From IMG/VR virus record IMGVR_UViG_3300042508_000221, positions 1 through 64,000 of that record: DNA of 64,000 nt. One strand, written 5' to 3'. Shown here piece after piece: positions 8,899 through 16,700 of the stretch. A program made the position numbers and the translations under genes. Every line of letters begins with the position of its first letter. Position 1 is the stretch's first letter. The notes below the pieces were generated by a model. That model had not been told where the DNA came from and did not search any database. It was given only the letters and a program-made list of their open reading frames with translations. The stretch is from a virus.

Positions 8899-8974
8899 TT
8901 CCCGAACTGCGGGACGGCCATGATGGCCGACAAAGGCGCATGGATGCGCGCCCGCTCCACATACGGAGCGATCC
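8899..8974 (+). promoter_or_regulatory. Three consecutive inverted repeats between capsid and glycosyltransferase genes
   Basis: The 76-base gap holds CGGCCAT-G-ATGGCCG (8915-8929), GCGCAT-GG-ATGCGC (8936-8949) and CGCTCC-ACATAC-GGAGCG (about 8951-8968). None is followed by a T-run, so RNA processing, attenuation or a protein-binding site is as likely as termination. The third hairpin would lie just before the next ATG at 8975. Confidence 0.45.
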
Positions 8975-9703
8975 ATGCTGATCCGAGTCGGTAACGTCGA
9001 AGCGGAAATCAAAGTCGCGGCGGTGATGAGCACCCCGCGACTTGGATTTACCGACAATTTCTTCTGCGTCTCGTCGGCACTGGCCCCGCATGGCATCAGT
9101 CCCATCAAGGTGACGGGTGCTTTCTGGGGCCAGTGCCTTCAGCGAGCGATGGAGCAGGTCGTCGATACCCACGACGTGATCCTGACCATCGACTACGACA
9201 CAGTCTTCAATGCAAAGACTGTCGAGGCGCTGCTGGCTCTGCTTCTGCACTCTGGCTACGACGCCATCGCGCCGCTCCAGACCAAGCGGGAAGCGAATGC
9301 GGTCATGTTCGCCCTGCCGGGGAACACCCCCGACGAGAAGACGACTGTAGACGGCGACTTCTTCCAGAAGGTGGTGCAGCCGGTCGAGACGGCTCACTTC
9401 GGACTGACGTTCCTGCGGACGGCTGGCCTCAAGAAGATGAAGAAGCCCTGGTTCCTCGCCAGGGCGAATGATGATGGCGAGTGGACGGGCGGGCACACTG
9501 ACGAAGACATCGGCTTCTGGAAGGGCTGGGCCGCCTGCGGCAACAAGCTCGGGCTGGCAACGCACGTCAGCGTCGGGCACGCCGAACTGATGGTCACATG
9601 GCCCTCTCGGACGGCCGAGGGCGGCAAGGTGCAGCAGCACACGACTGAGTATTGGAACGGCGGCCAGAAGGCACCAGAGAACGCCTGGGGGCAGGTTCAT
9701 TGA
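8975..9703 (+). CDS. Glycosyltransferase, GT-A type, in the head operon
   Basis: 242 residues. A nucleotide-sugar site is suggested by VILTIDYDTVFN, a DxD-type metal motif within a GT-A-like sheet. Later HFGLTFLRTAGL and a TDEDIGFWKGW segment resemble acceptor-side motifs of glycan synthases. It sits between the capsid and connector genes and overlaps the next TTG start, so it is made with head proteins. Glycosylation of the capsid or decoration protein is a reasonable inference; the sugar and target are unknown. Three more glycosyltransferases lie at 60173-62797. Confidence 0.7.
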   Translation: MLIRVGNVEAEIKVAAVMSTPRLGFTDNFFCVSSALAPHGISPIKVTGAFWGQCLQRAMEQVVDTHDVILTIDYDTVFNAKTVEALLALLLHSGYDAIAPLQTKREANAVMFALPGNTPDEKTTVDGDFFQKVVQPVETAHFGLTFLRTAGLKKMKKPWFLARANDDGEWTGGHTDEDIGFWKGWAACGNKLGLATHVSVGHAELMVTWPSRTAEGGKVQQHTTEYWNGGQKAPENAWGQVH

Positions 9704-9891
9704 AGATTCGCGTCCTCCAAAACTTTGACTGCTACGAAAAAGGCCAAGTCTTCGAGGACTGGGCTGGTGGGATGTGCGACATCCTCATCCGCCGTGGGCT
9801 GATCGAAGAGGTGGAGACGGCCGAGGCCGTTCCAGTGGCCGTCGAGCGAGCCGAAGTAACGACGAAGCAAGTACCAAAAAAGAGGCGATAG
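9700..9891 (+). CDS. Small hypothetical head-operon protein
   Basis: 63 residues from a TTG at 9700 that overlaps the preceding TGA. It starts LKIRVLQNFDCYEKGQVFED, has a short acidic middle and ends in a basic tail (KQVPKKRR). The size and place, just before a connector gene, are typical of small head-completion proteins, but no family is recognised. Confidence 0.55.
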   Translation: MKIRVLQNFDCYEKGQVFEDWAGGMCDILIRRGLIEEVETAEAVPVAVERAEVTTKQVPKKRR

Positions 9892-10530
9892 ATGGACACG
9901 ATTGTCTTCGGTACGCCGCAGAAGCCGACAGCGTCGATCACGCCGTTTCGCAGCCTAGTTCGCATCACACCGCCGGCCGTGGAGCCGGTCAGTCTGGCGT
10001 TCGCCAAGCAGCACTGCCGCGTCGATACGGATGCGGACGATCTCTACATCCAGTCGTTGATCTCGGTGGCGAGGCAGTACGTTGAGGATGTGCTGGACAT
10101 CACGATCTGCTCGACGGTCTGGGAGGTCAAGTATGACCTGTTCCCCGTCTGGGCGATCGTCCTGCCCCGCCTGCCCATGCTGGATCGTGCCGTGACGGTG
10201 ACTTACCGCAGCGGCGACGGCACCTATAGCCAGCTCTCGAGCGCCACCGACTTTCAGGTCGACGCCAGCGTGATCCCAGGCCGCATCTACCCGCAGTGGG
10301 CTCGCTCCTGGCCGGCGACCCGCGGCGACGAGAATTCGGTGACGGTGCGGTACTCGGCGGGCTACGGCGACGACGGGCAGGCAGCGCCCCCCATCGTGAA
10401 GCACCTGATTCTTCTTTTGACGGCCCATTGGTACGACACGAGACAGCCGGCCGTCGCCGGGGCTCCGCAGTCGGTGCCGCACACGTTCGACACGCTTCTG
10501 GCTGCGGCCAGCATGGGGGTCTACCGATGA
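9892..10530 (+). CDS. Head-tail connector protein (gp6-like)
   Basis: 212 residues. The segment LAFAKQHCRVDTDADDLYIQ followed by LISVARQYVEDVLDI is the signature of gp6-like (phiE125 gp8-type) connectors. A beta domain (VTVTYRSGDGTY) and late PPIVKHLILLLTAHWYDTR also match that family. It would form the ring below the portal. It starts directly after the previous stop and overlaps the following ATG by 4 bases. Confidence 0.85.
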   Translation: MDTIVFGTPQKPTASITPFRSLVRITPPAVEPVSLAFAKQHCRVDTDADDLYIQSLISVARQYVEDVLDITICSTVWEVKYDLFPVWAIVLPRLPMLDRAVTVTYRSGDGTYSQLSSATDFQVDASVIPGRIYPQWARSWPATRGDENSVTVRYSAGYGDDGQAAPPIVKHLILLLTAHWYDTRQPAVAGAPQSVPHTFDTLLAAASMGVYR

Positions 10531-10856
10531 CTGTACGGGCCCGAATCGACGTTGACGCCGTCTACCACGACGTGAGCGACTCGTCGCTGACAATCGGCAA
10601 CTTGGCGGAGCACCTTTCGCCGGCCCTGACAACGGCCCAGACGATCAGCGGGAGCGTCGGCACGGCGGCGGTGCAGATCGTCGGTGCCACGCCCCTGTCG
10701 ACGCTGGTGGTCAAGAACACGGGCTCGAGCGCCCTGCGGCTGGCTGGCAGCATCAACGTCTCAGCGGGCCGGCTGGCCGTCCTGCCCGTGACGGCGACGA
10801 TCACGGTCTCGGCTCCCTCGGGATCAGGCACCTACACCGCACTCTGGATGGGGTGA
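10527..10856 (+). CDS. Hypothetical small structural protein
   Basis: 109 residues from an ATGA-overlapping start. Rich in Thr, Ser, Ala and Val with alternating hydrophobic residues, pointing to a beta-sandwich. A TTAQTISGSVGTAAVQIVG segment recalls decoration or neck proteins. No catalytic residues or membrane segment are evident. Its place between two connector genes supports a virion role. Confidence 0.55.
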   Translation: MTVRARIDVDAVYHDVSDSSLTIGNLAEHLSPALTTAQTISGSVGTAAVQIVGATPLSTLVVKNTGSSALRLAGSINVSAGRLAVLPVTATITVSAPSGSGTYTALWMG

Positions 10857-10859
10857 TCC

Positions 10860-11180
10860 ATGATCAACTCCGGCACCATGCGGGAGAGGGTGACGATCCA
10901 GAAGCCGGTCGAGAGCCAAAGCTCGTTCGGCGAGACGACGTTGACCTGGGAGGACGAGGCCACGGTTTACGCCAGCATCATGGGCGTCAGGGCCAGTGAC
11001 TACTTCGCTGCCCAGCAGGCAGGCGCGCTGGTCACGCATCGCATTCGCATCCGATTCTTCCCTGGCATCACGCACCAGCACCGCCTCCTCTGGCGTGGCC
11101 GCGTGATGGAGATTTCCAGCGTGCTTGAACGCGACTCCCGCTCGATCCATGAGATACTGGCGAGGGAGGAAGCGACATGA
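10860..11180 (+). CDS. Head-tail joining protein (head closure)
   Basis: 106 residues. It begins MINSGTMRERVTIQKP and continues with WEDEATVYASIMGVRASDYF, then HRIRIRFFPGITHQHRLLWRG. This matches Phage_H_T_join (SPP1 gp16-like) proteins, which close the head and dock the tail. The gene overlaps the next one by 4 bases. Confidence 0.85.
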   Translation: MINSGTMRERVTIQKPVESQSSFGETTLTWEDEATVYASIMGVRASDYFAAQQAGALVTHRIRIRFFPGITHQHRLLWRGRVMEISSVLERDSRSIHEILAREEAT

Positions 11181-11914
11181 TTACGCAAGGCCAGGGATCG
11201 CCGCGAGATTTCGGCGGCAGCACCGGCAAGTCGCTCGCCGAGGGCTTCGTCACGGTCAAAACGGCTGGCGTCCGCGAGTTGGCGGAGCAGTTGCAGGCCA
11301 TCGCCATCAAGATGGGCGAGCCGAAGGCGCTCGAGGACGCGACCAAGAAGGCCGCCGAACACATTCGGCGCGGATACCGGGCCAAAGTCGGCAACGCCAC
11401 GGGCAACCTCAAAAAGTCGGTAAGGATCAAGACGAAAACCTACGACGCAGCCGCCGTCGCGATTGTCGGCCCGTGGCAGTCAGGCACCGCCGGCAGTCGC
11501 GAGGGGGCAGAATCGGGGAATCATGCGTGGCTCGTCGAATTCGGCACCGACCGCCGCAAGCCGGGAACGAAAGGCCGTCGGACGTACCTCAACGTCCACC
11601 AGATGATCAACGGGAAGATGCGGCGTCATTCGTCGGCGAACAACCAGCAGTTTGCCAATATGTCGAAGGGCTACTACTTCCTGATGGGCAGCATCAACGA
11701 GGCCACTCGGCAGGCCGGCATGGGCAAGGGCTACCCGCACGACTTCGGCTACTCCGGCGGCAAGATGCACCCCGTCACGCTACACCCTGGCGAAGACTAT
11801 GCCCCCATGCCGGCAAAGCACGCGATGCAGCAGACCATCGACGAGCAGCAGGGGGCAGTATTCAACACGCTCAAGGCCGCCATCGAAAACACGCTGGCGA
11901 GGCTGACGCAATGA
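11177..11914 (+). CDS. HK97 gp10-like tail completion protein
   Basis: 245 residues. VRELAEQLQAIAIKMGEPKA and RRGYRAKVGNATGNLKKSV are typical of HK97 gp10-like proteins. HAWLVEFGTDRR is the family's conserved HxxxxEFGT stretch. The C-terminus has the usual MQQTIDEQQGAVFNTLKA helix. A loop of about 60 residues (640-780 bases into the gene) makes it longer than average. It should join the tail to the head adaptor. Confidence 0.82.
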   Translation: MITQGQGSPRDFGGSTGKSLAEGFVTVKTAGVRELAEQLQAIAIKMGEPKALEDATKKAAEHIRRGYRAKVGNATGNLKKSVRIKTKTYDAAAVAIVGPWQSGTAGSREGAESGNHAWLVEFGTDRRKPGTKGRRTYLNVHQMINGKMRRHSSANNQQFANMSKGYYFLMGSINEATRQAGMGKGYPHDFGYSGGKMHPVTLHPGEDYAPMPAKHAMQQTIDEQQGAVFNTLKAAIENTLARLTQ

Positions 11915-12336
11915 TCATTTCGCCAGAAAAACACGTTTTCCAGAGGCTCGTCACCACCCCGGCGGTGGCGAGGCTGGTCGGATTTCAGGTCTACCCGATC
12001 GCGGTGCCGAAGAACGCCGTTCTGCCGTTCTGCGTCTACAAGCGGAACAACATCACCCGCGAAGCCCATCTTGCGGGGCCGATGTTCCAGCCGATTGTTC
12101 ACCTCCAGATCGCCTCCTGGGCACTCTATTACGACGCAGCCCGCGAGCTGGCCGACGAGGTACGACTTGCCTTGGATGGCCGCACCGGCACCCTCTCAGG
12201 CGTTACAATTAGTGATATACGGCTCGTGTCGGAGACGGACGACTATCTAGACCCAGCCGCCGTGGGAGCCCAGCTCCCGCCAGCCTACGAGGTTCGACAA
12301 CTATTTCAGATTCGGTGGTCGGAAGCCACTGACTAA
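11911..12336 (+). CDS. Tail terminator protein (DUF3168-like)
   Basis: 141 residues from the ATG at 11911, overlapping the upstream stop. The pattern VFQRLVTTPAVARLVGFQVYP, then AVLPFCVYKR, HLQIASWA...AARELADEVRLAL and a late beta strand fits DUF3168 tail terminators, which cap the tube and set its end. The same frame is open far upstream, but no start there competes with this ATG. Confidence 0.8.
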   Translation: MIISPEKHVFQRLVTTPAVARLVGFQVYPIAVPKNAVLPFCVYKRNNITREAHLAGPMFQPIVHLQIASWALYYDAARELADEVRLALDGRTGTLSGVTISDIRLVSETDDYLDPAAVGAQLPPAYEVRQLFQIRWSEATD

Positions 12337-12342
12337 GACTTT
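12324..12342 (+). promoter_or_regulatory. Copy of the recurrent CTACT-type motif before the tail tube gene
   Basis: AGCCACTGACTAAGACTTT closely matches the intergenic copy at 46548-46566 (same GACTAA core and ACTTTA end). It spans the end of the terminator gene and lies 19 bases before the tube ATG. It may drive the tail genes. Confidence 0.4.
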
Positions 12343-12360
12343 AGCGCAAGGAGGCGCACT

Positions 12361-12696
12361 ATGGCCGGTGTTGCAGCGATGGGCGTGACCATGAACTACT
12401 CTGGTCAGACCCTGACGATCACGAGCTTCAATGTCAACGACCAGATCGACAACGCCGACGGTTCGCACCTCGGCCAAGCCGTGGGCAGCCGCCGCGAGTA
12501 CGTCCCGACGTTCGTGCAGCGGGAAATCTCCTGCGACTACATCGCGTCGACCGTCATTACGGTTCAGTCGGCTGCTCTCAGCATCACCGGCCCCGGCGGT
12601 CTCAGCTTCTCCGGCAACGCCACCCTCACGGCCTCGACCGTTGGCGGCACCGTCGGCGATCTCCTCAAGGGCAATGCGACTTGGCGGGTGGCCTAA
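12361..12696 (+). CDS. Tail tube-like protein 1
   Basis: 111 residues preceded by AAGGAGG. It starts MAGVAAMGVTMNYSGQTL, has VQREISCDYIASTV and ends with GLSFSGNATLTASTVGG. The beta-rich, Gly/Thr-rich make-up and the slot between terminator and chaperone genes fit a tube or tube-associated protein. The next gene has a similar opening, so the two may be divergent paralogues that co-assemble. Confidence 0.6.
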   Translation: MAGVAAMGVTMNYSGQTLTITSFNVNDQIDNADGSHLGQAVGSRREYVPTFVQREISCDYIASTVITVQSAALSITGPGGLSFSGNATLTASTVGGTVGDLLKGNATWRVA

Positions 12697-12716
12697 CCGC
12701 CTGGAGGTGACCCGAC

Positions 12717-13082
12717 ATGGCCGGGGCCACCGCACATGGCGCGACGTTTACCTTCCTGACGTTCGTCGGCAAGCTGACGGGCATCTCGGTGGAGATGCCT
12801 TCGGCGGAGGTCACGAACATGACCGCCGCGACGGACAGTCTTGGATACACGTTCATGGTGCCGACCGGCGAATGGGCCGGCGGCACCATAACCGTGGACT
12901 TCTTGACCACCAACGCCGACCCCCAGTTGTTCGTCAGGAAGGTCGGCGATCTCAAGTTCTCCTCGGCTGGATACACCATTATCCGCCGCGTGGTCTGCGA
13001 GTCCGCGTCAGTGAGCGCCCAGGCGGGCGAACTGGTTCGCGGGTCGTTCAAGTTTCTGATGACTGATTATCAAGGCACATAG
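12717..13082 (+). CDS. Major tail tube protein candidate
   Basis: 121 residues. FTFLTFVGKLTGISVEMPS, then VPTGEWAGGTITVDFL and CESASVSAQAGELVRGSFKF follow the strand order of short siphovirus tube subunits. It sits directly before the frameshifting chaperone pair, the normal place of the major tail protein. A GGAGGTGACC ribosome site precedes it. Confidence 0.7.
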   Translation: MAGATAHGATFTFLTFVGKLTGISVEMPSAEVTNMTAATDSLGYTFMVPTGEWAGGTITVDFLTTNADPQLFVRKVGDLKFSSAGYTIIRRVVCESASVSAQAGELVRGSFKFLMTDYQGT

Positions 13083-13126
13083 CCGGCAGGATGCCGCACA
13101 GCAAGCACTTTCTGGAGCAGATTGAT

Positions 13127-13498
13127 ATGGCACTTGATCGTAAAAGCATCCTGGCAGTCGACGACGTTCGCAAGGAGAAGTTTGCCGTTCCCGAGTGGAA
13201 GGGCGACGTGTTTCTTCGTGTCCTCACTGGCACCGACCGCGATCGTTTCGAGGAGTCCTACGCCGACCAGAAGATGAAGGCGTTCCGTATCCGCTTCCTC
13301 CTGCTTGCCTTGTGCGATGACGACGGCAAGCGGTTGTTCAGCGACGATGAGGCCGACATCCTCGGCAAGAAGTCTTCGGTGGTAATCAACCGCCTGTTCG
13401 AGGCCGGCTGGAAGCTCAACGCCTTCACGCAGGAGGCAGTGGATGACCTGGGGGAAGATTCGCCCTCCGGCCAGAAAGGCGCTTCTACTTCCGCCTAG
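13127..13498 (+). CDS. Tail assembly chaperone, short (gpG-like) form
   Basis: 123 residues from the ATG at 13127, chosen over the ATG at 13091 because GGAG lies 9 bases before it and because the protein then starts MALDRKSILAVDDV, the usual chaperone opening. It has VFLRVLTGTDRDRFEE and FRIRFLLLALCDDDGKRLF, the conserved core. A -1 slip near 13450 would extend it into the gpT-like frame ending at 13773. It would bind the tape measure protein during tail assembly. Confidence 0.85.
   Translation: MALDRKSILAVDDVRKEKFAVPEWKGDVFLRVLTGTDRDRFEESYADQKMKAFRIRFLLLALCDDDGKRLFSDDEADILGKKSSVVINRLFEAGWKLNAFTQEAVDDLGEDSPSGQKGASTSA
13450..13456 (+). other. Probable -1 ribosomal frameshift site GGGGGAA
   Basis: In the chaperone frame the codons are CTG GGG GAA. 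Five G bases let the Gly tRNA re-pair after a -1 slip. The -1 frame is open from 13447 and encodes RFALRPERRFYFRLAATLG, the expected start of a gpT-like domain that lies upstream of any start codon. This makes a gpG-gpT fusion likely. Confidence 0.7.
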
Positions 13499-13512
13499 CG
13501 GCAACGCTGGGC

Positions 13513-13773
13513 ATGAGCGTGAAGCGGCTTCTGGCAGAGGTCGACAGTAAGGAGATCGCCGAGTGGTATGCGTTTGATCAGAGATGGCCGCTGCCTGACC
13601 CCTGGGGTCAGACGGCCAGACTGTGCAGGGTGATCATGGCCTCGTCGGGAAACTACAAGAAGCACGACCTCCCCGACGAGTCAGCGTTCATCCCGAGCGT
13701 GGTCAAGCCAGAGCAGTCGAAGTCGCAGATCATGTCTGAGTTGATGAAGCTGAGCACGCCAATTCAAGGATGA
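13513..13773 (+). CDS. Tail assembly chaperone, gpT-like extension
   Basis: 86 residues are counted from the in-frame ATG at 13513, but the domain really begins near 13447 with FYFRLAATLGMSVKRLLAEV. The motif RLA..LG..V..LL..V.S.E..EW.AF is typical of the T domain of tail chaperones. It is in the -1 frame relative to the upstream gene and is most likely made only as the frameshift fusion. Confidence 0.75.
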   Translation: MSVKRLLAEVDSKEIAEWYAFDQRWPLPDPWGQTARLCRVIMASSGNYKKHDLPDESAFIPSVVKPEQSKSQIMSELMKLSTPIQG

Positions 13774-13777
13774 ATCG

Positions 13778-16700
13778 ATGGCAAACGGCTACCTCGGCAA
13801 AATCAGTGCAGTTGTTTCGGCGAATACGGCCGACTTCTCGAGCAAGCTCAATGCTGCCGCGAAGGACGTTCAGAAGTTCGCCAGCAGCATGCAGGGATCG
13901 CTGACGAGCGCCCAGTCAAGCTCATCTTCTGCGCTTCGGGGGATATACACCGATGCGCAGAAGCTCGAGCGGGCTCTGACGGCGATCTCGACGAGGAAGT
14001 TGTCGTTTCGAGGCTTTGCCGACAAGGACATCGACACCGCCGTAGGGCGGATGCAGGCTCTGTACTCTGCGACGGAGCAGATAAACAAGCCGCTCGCGTC
14101 TGCCGCGAAAGCCTTCAGCAAACTCCCGGCGGAGATTCAGGGGGCTTTCCTGCCGGCGTTGATTTCGTCGCAGAAGGCCGCTGAGTCGCTTGCCGATGAG
14201 ATTAATCGAACCGGAAAAGTCAGCGAGCAGCGATTTGACGCCGTTGCCGCGAAGATCGAACGAACGACTGCGGCAATGTCCAGGCTCAAAGAGGCGTCAT
14301 CGCTCGTTTCTGGGCTGGCGACCGGCAGAGAATTGGCATTCCAGCGACCCGAAATGGTCGCTGAGACGCGGCGGTCAGCATCGCTTCAATCGGACATAGG
14401 CAGACTGCCGGCGGCAGACATCGGCGGATACGCCGACCTTGTCACGCAGCAGCGGGCCGCAGCAGTTGAGACCGAGCGGCTCGCCGCCGCCCTCGAGAAG
14501 GCGAAGCTTTCCCGAAACGCCGACGTAGCCGCCGCGACTGCCGCCTATCAGTCGCAGCTCGCTGCGCAGAGGCAGTTGAACGACGAGATAGAACGTCGCG
14601 TCGGGGCGCAGGAAGCTGCGAGCAAGAGGGCGGCAGCAGCGGCAGGTGCGGAGATCGCCGTCCTCCAGAGGCGTGCGCAAGCAGAGAAGACAGCAGAGCT
14701 AGAGCGACAGGCTCAGGCTCAGAGGACGGCCGACGCAGAGATCGCTCTTCTCCAGCGTCGAGCACAGTCGCAAAAAGATGCCGAACTTGAGCGACAGGCT
14801 CAGGCTCAGAGGACGGCCGACGCAGAGATCGCCGTCCTTCAGAGGGTTCAGCAGGCCGCCAAGGCCGCGGAGCTTGAGAGACAGGCCCAGGCCCAGAAGA
14901 TTGCCGACAGCGAGATCGCGAACCTCCAGAGGGTTCAGCAAGCCGCCAAGGCCGCCGAGATTGAGCGACAGGCTCAGGCTCAGAGGACTGTCGATGCAGA
15001 ACTCGCCGTCCTCCAGAGGCGTGCGCAAGCAGAGAAGACAGCAGAGCTAGAGCGACAGGCTCAGGCTCAGAGGACGGCCGACGCAGAGATCGCTCTTCTC
15101 CAAAGGGTTCAGCAGGCCGCCAAGGCCGCCGAGATCGAACGGCAGGCGCAGTCGCAGAAGACGGCAGACGATGAGATCGCATCGCTTATACGAAGAGAGC
15201 AGGCCGCGAGGGCGGGAGCCACGGGCGGCGAAGGCAGCCTCGGACTCGGCCTAGACATCGAAGCCCCCGCCCGACAGCTTGGTGTGCTCCAGGGGAGCAT
15301 CTCCTCGCTGAAGAGCGTGATCGACACACTGCCAGAGCCGATGCGGGCGAGGTTCGTCCCCGCGATCCGCGAGGCAGAGGCCGAGTTCATTCGACTGAGT
15401 ACGGCGGCGGTGCCGATTGCTGCCGACATTGAGGCCGCTCGGCAGCGACTCATTCATCTGACTCAGGATGCCACCCGAGCCACGCAGGCGATGAACTTCT
15501 CGCAGTCGTTCGGTGGCGCTGGCGCAACTGGCGTAAACCTCGGCCTGGATCAGCGCGCCCTTCAGGGCTACAACGCGCAGTTGCAGATTCTGCAAGGTGC
15601 GATCTCGCGGGGCAGTGCCGAGGCCAGAGGGCCAGCCGTCGCGGCGTTTGAGCGGTTTCGTGCCGCTGTCTCAACCGCCTTCGACGAGGGCACCATCGAC
15701 TCTCGCGCGATGCGAGCGCAACTCGCAGCGCTTCGCACTGAAGCCATCGCCGCAGCCGCCGCAGCGGGCGGGGTGCGCGTCGGCACGTTAACTCGCGAGG
15801 TTTCAAGGGCCGGTGACGTTGGCAGGGCTGGGTTTGACAGATTCGGTCTTGCCCTCAATCAGGCAGGCTACGCCATCGACGACTTCATGTCTTCGACGGG
15901 CGGCCTTGAGTTCAAGCTTCGCGCCGTCAGCAACAACATCACGCAGATGGCGTTCATCCTTGGCGGCACGACCGGCCTGTTCGTCGGGCTCGGTGCGGTC
16001 ATCGCAGGGCAGGCCGCCGTTGCCATCATAAAGTTTATGAACAGCGGTCGATCCGCAGAGGATCAGACAAAGGCACTCAACGACGCCCTTGCAAAACAGA
16101 AGAGCCTTGTCGACGGTTTGGCGGAGTCCCACAAAGCGCTCGCTGACGCGATTCTGCGAGGTACAACGTCAAGCTCGTCGGAGTCCGAAAGGAAGATCGT
16201 AGCTGGACAAGCCGACTTGCGGCGACAGTCCGCAGAACTGTCGGCCGAACGCAAGGCGACGGCGGACACGGCTCCTCTTGCTCCGCAGTCGATCTCGCGG
16301 ATGATCGGTGAGTTCCTCGAGACCCGCCAGAGACGCAACGAGTTTCAGGGGGTCGCCGAGCTTCGTGCCGAACTCAACAAGCTTGAGAAACAGCTCAAGG
16401 CAGCCACGACCGTCGGCGAGCGGGCGACGATTCAGGGTCGCATTCGCGACACGGGGCGAGCGGAACTGGCGACCAGGGGTCGTCTGGCGGCAGGGCAGAC
16501 ACCAGACCAGACCGTCGTTCAGTCGGCGATCAGGGGGTCGGCTGACTCGTCGGAAAATGCGTACAACGGCACATTCCTTGGGTTCAACACGGAGCAGATG
16601 TTTGCCAACGCAACTACGCTGGGTGGGTCGTACTTTTCGGGCGTCAATAATGCGAGATATGACCAGCAGATCGCAGCAAACGAAGGTCTCCGCGGCCTTG

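Noticed and set aside
10296-10526. N-terminal extension of the 10527 gene
   Set aside because: This stretch lies over the coding frame of the connector and is Arg/Gly-rich; the ATGA overlap at 10527 is the natural start.
13091-13126. Earlier ATG for the tail chaperone
   Set aside because: The ATG at 13127 has a much better ribosome site and gives the conserved N-terminus.
14648-15169. CRISPR-like array of 87-bp units
   Set aside because: The units are coding, in frame and continuous, with no spacers; they are tape measure coiled-coil repeats.
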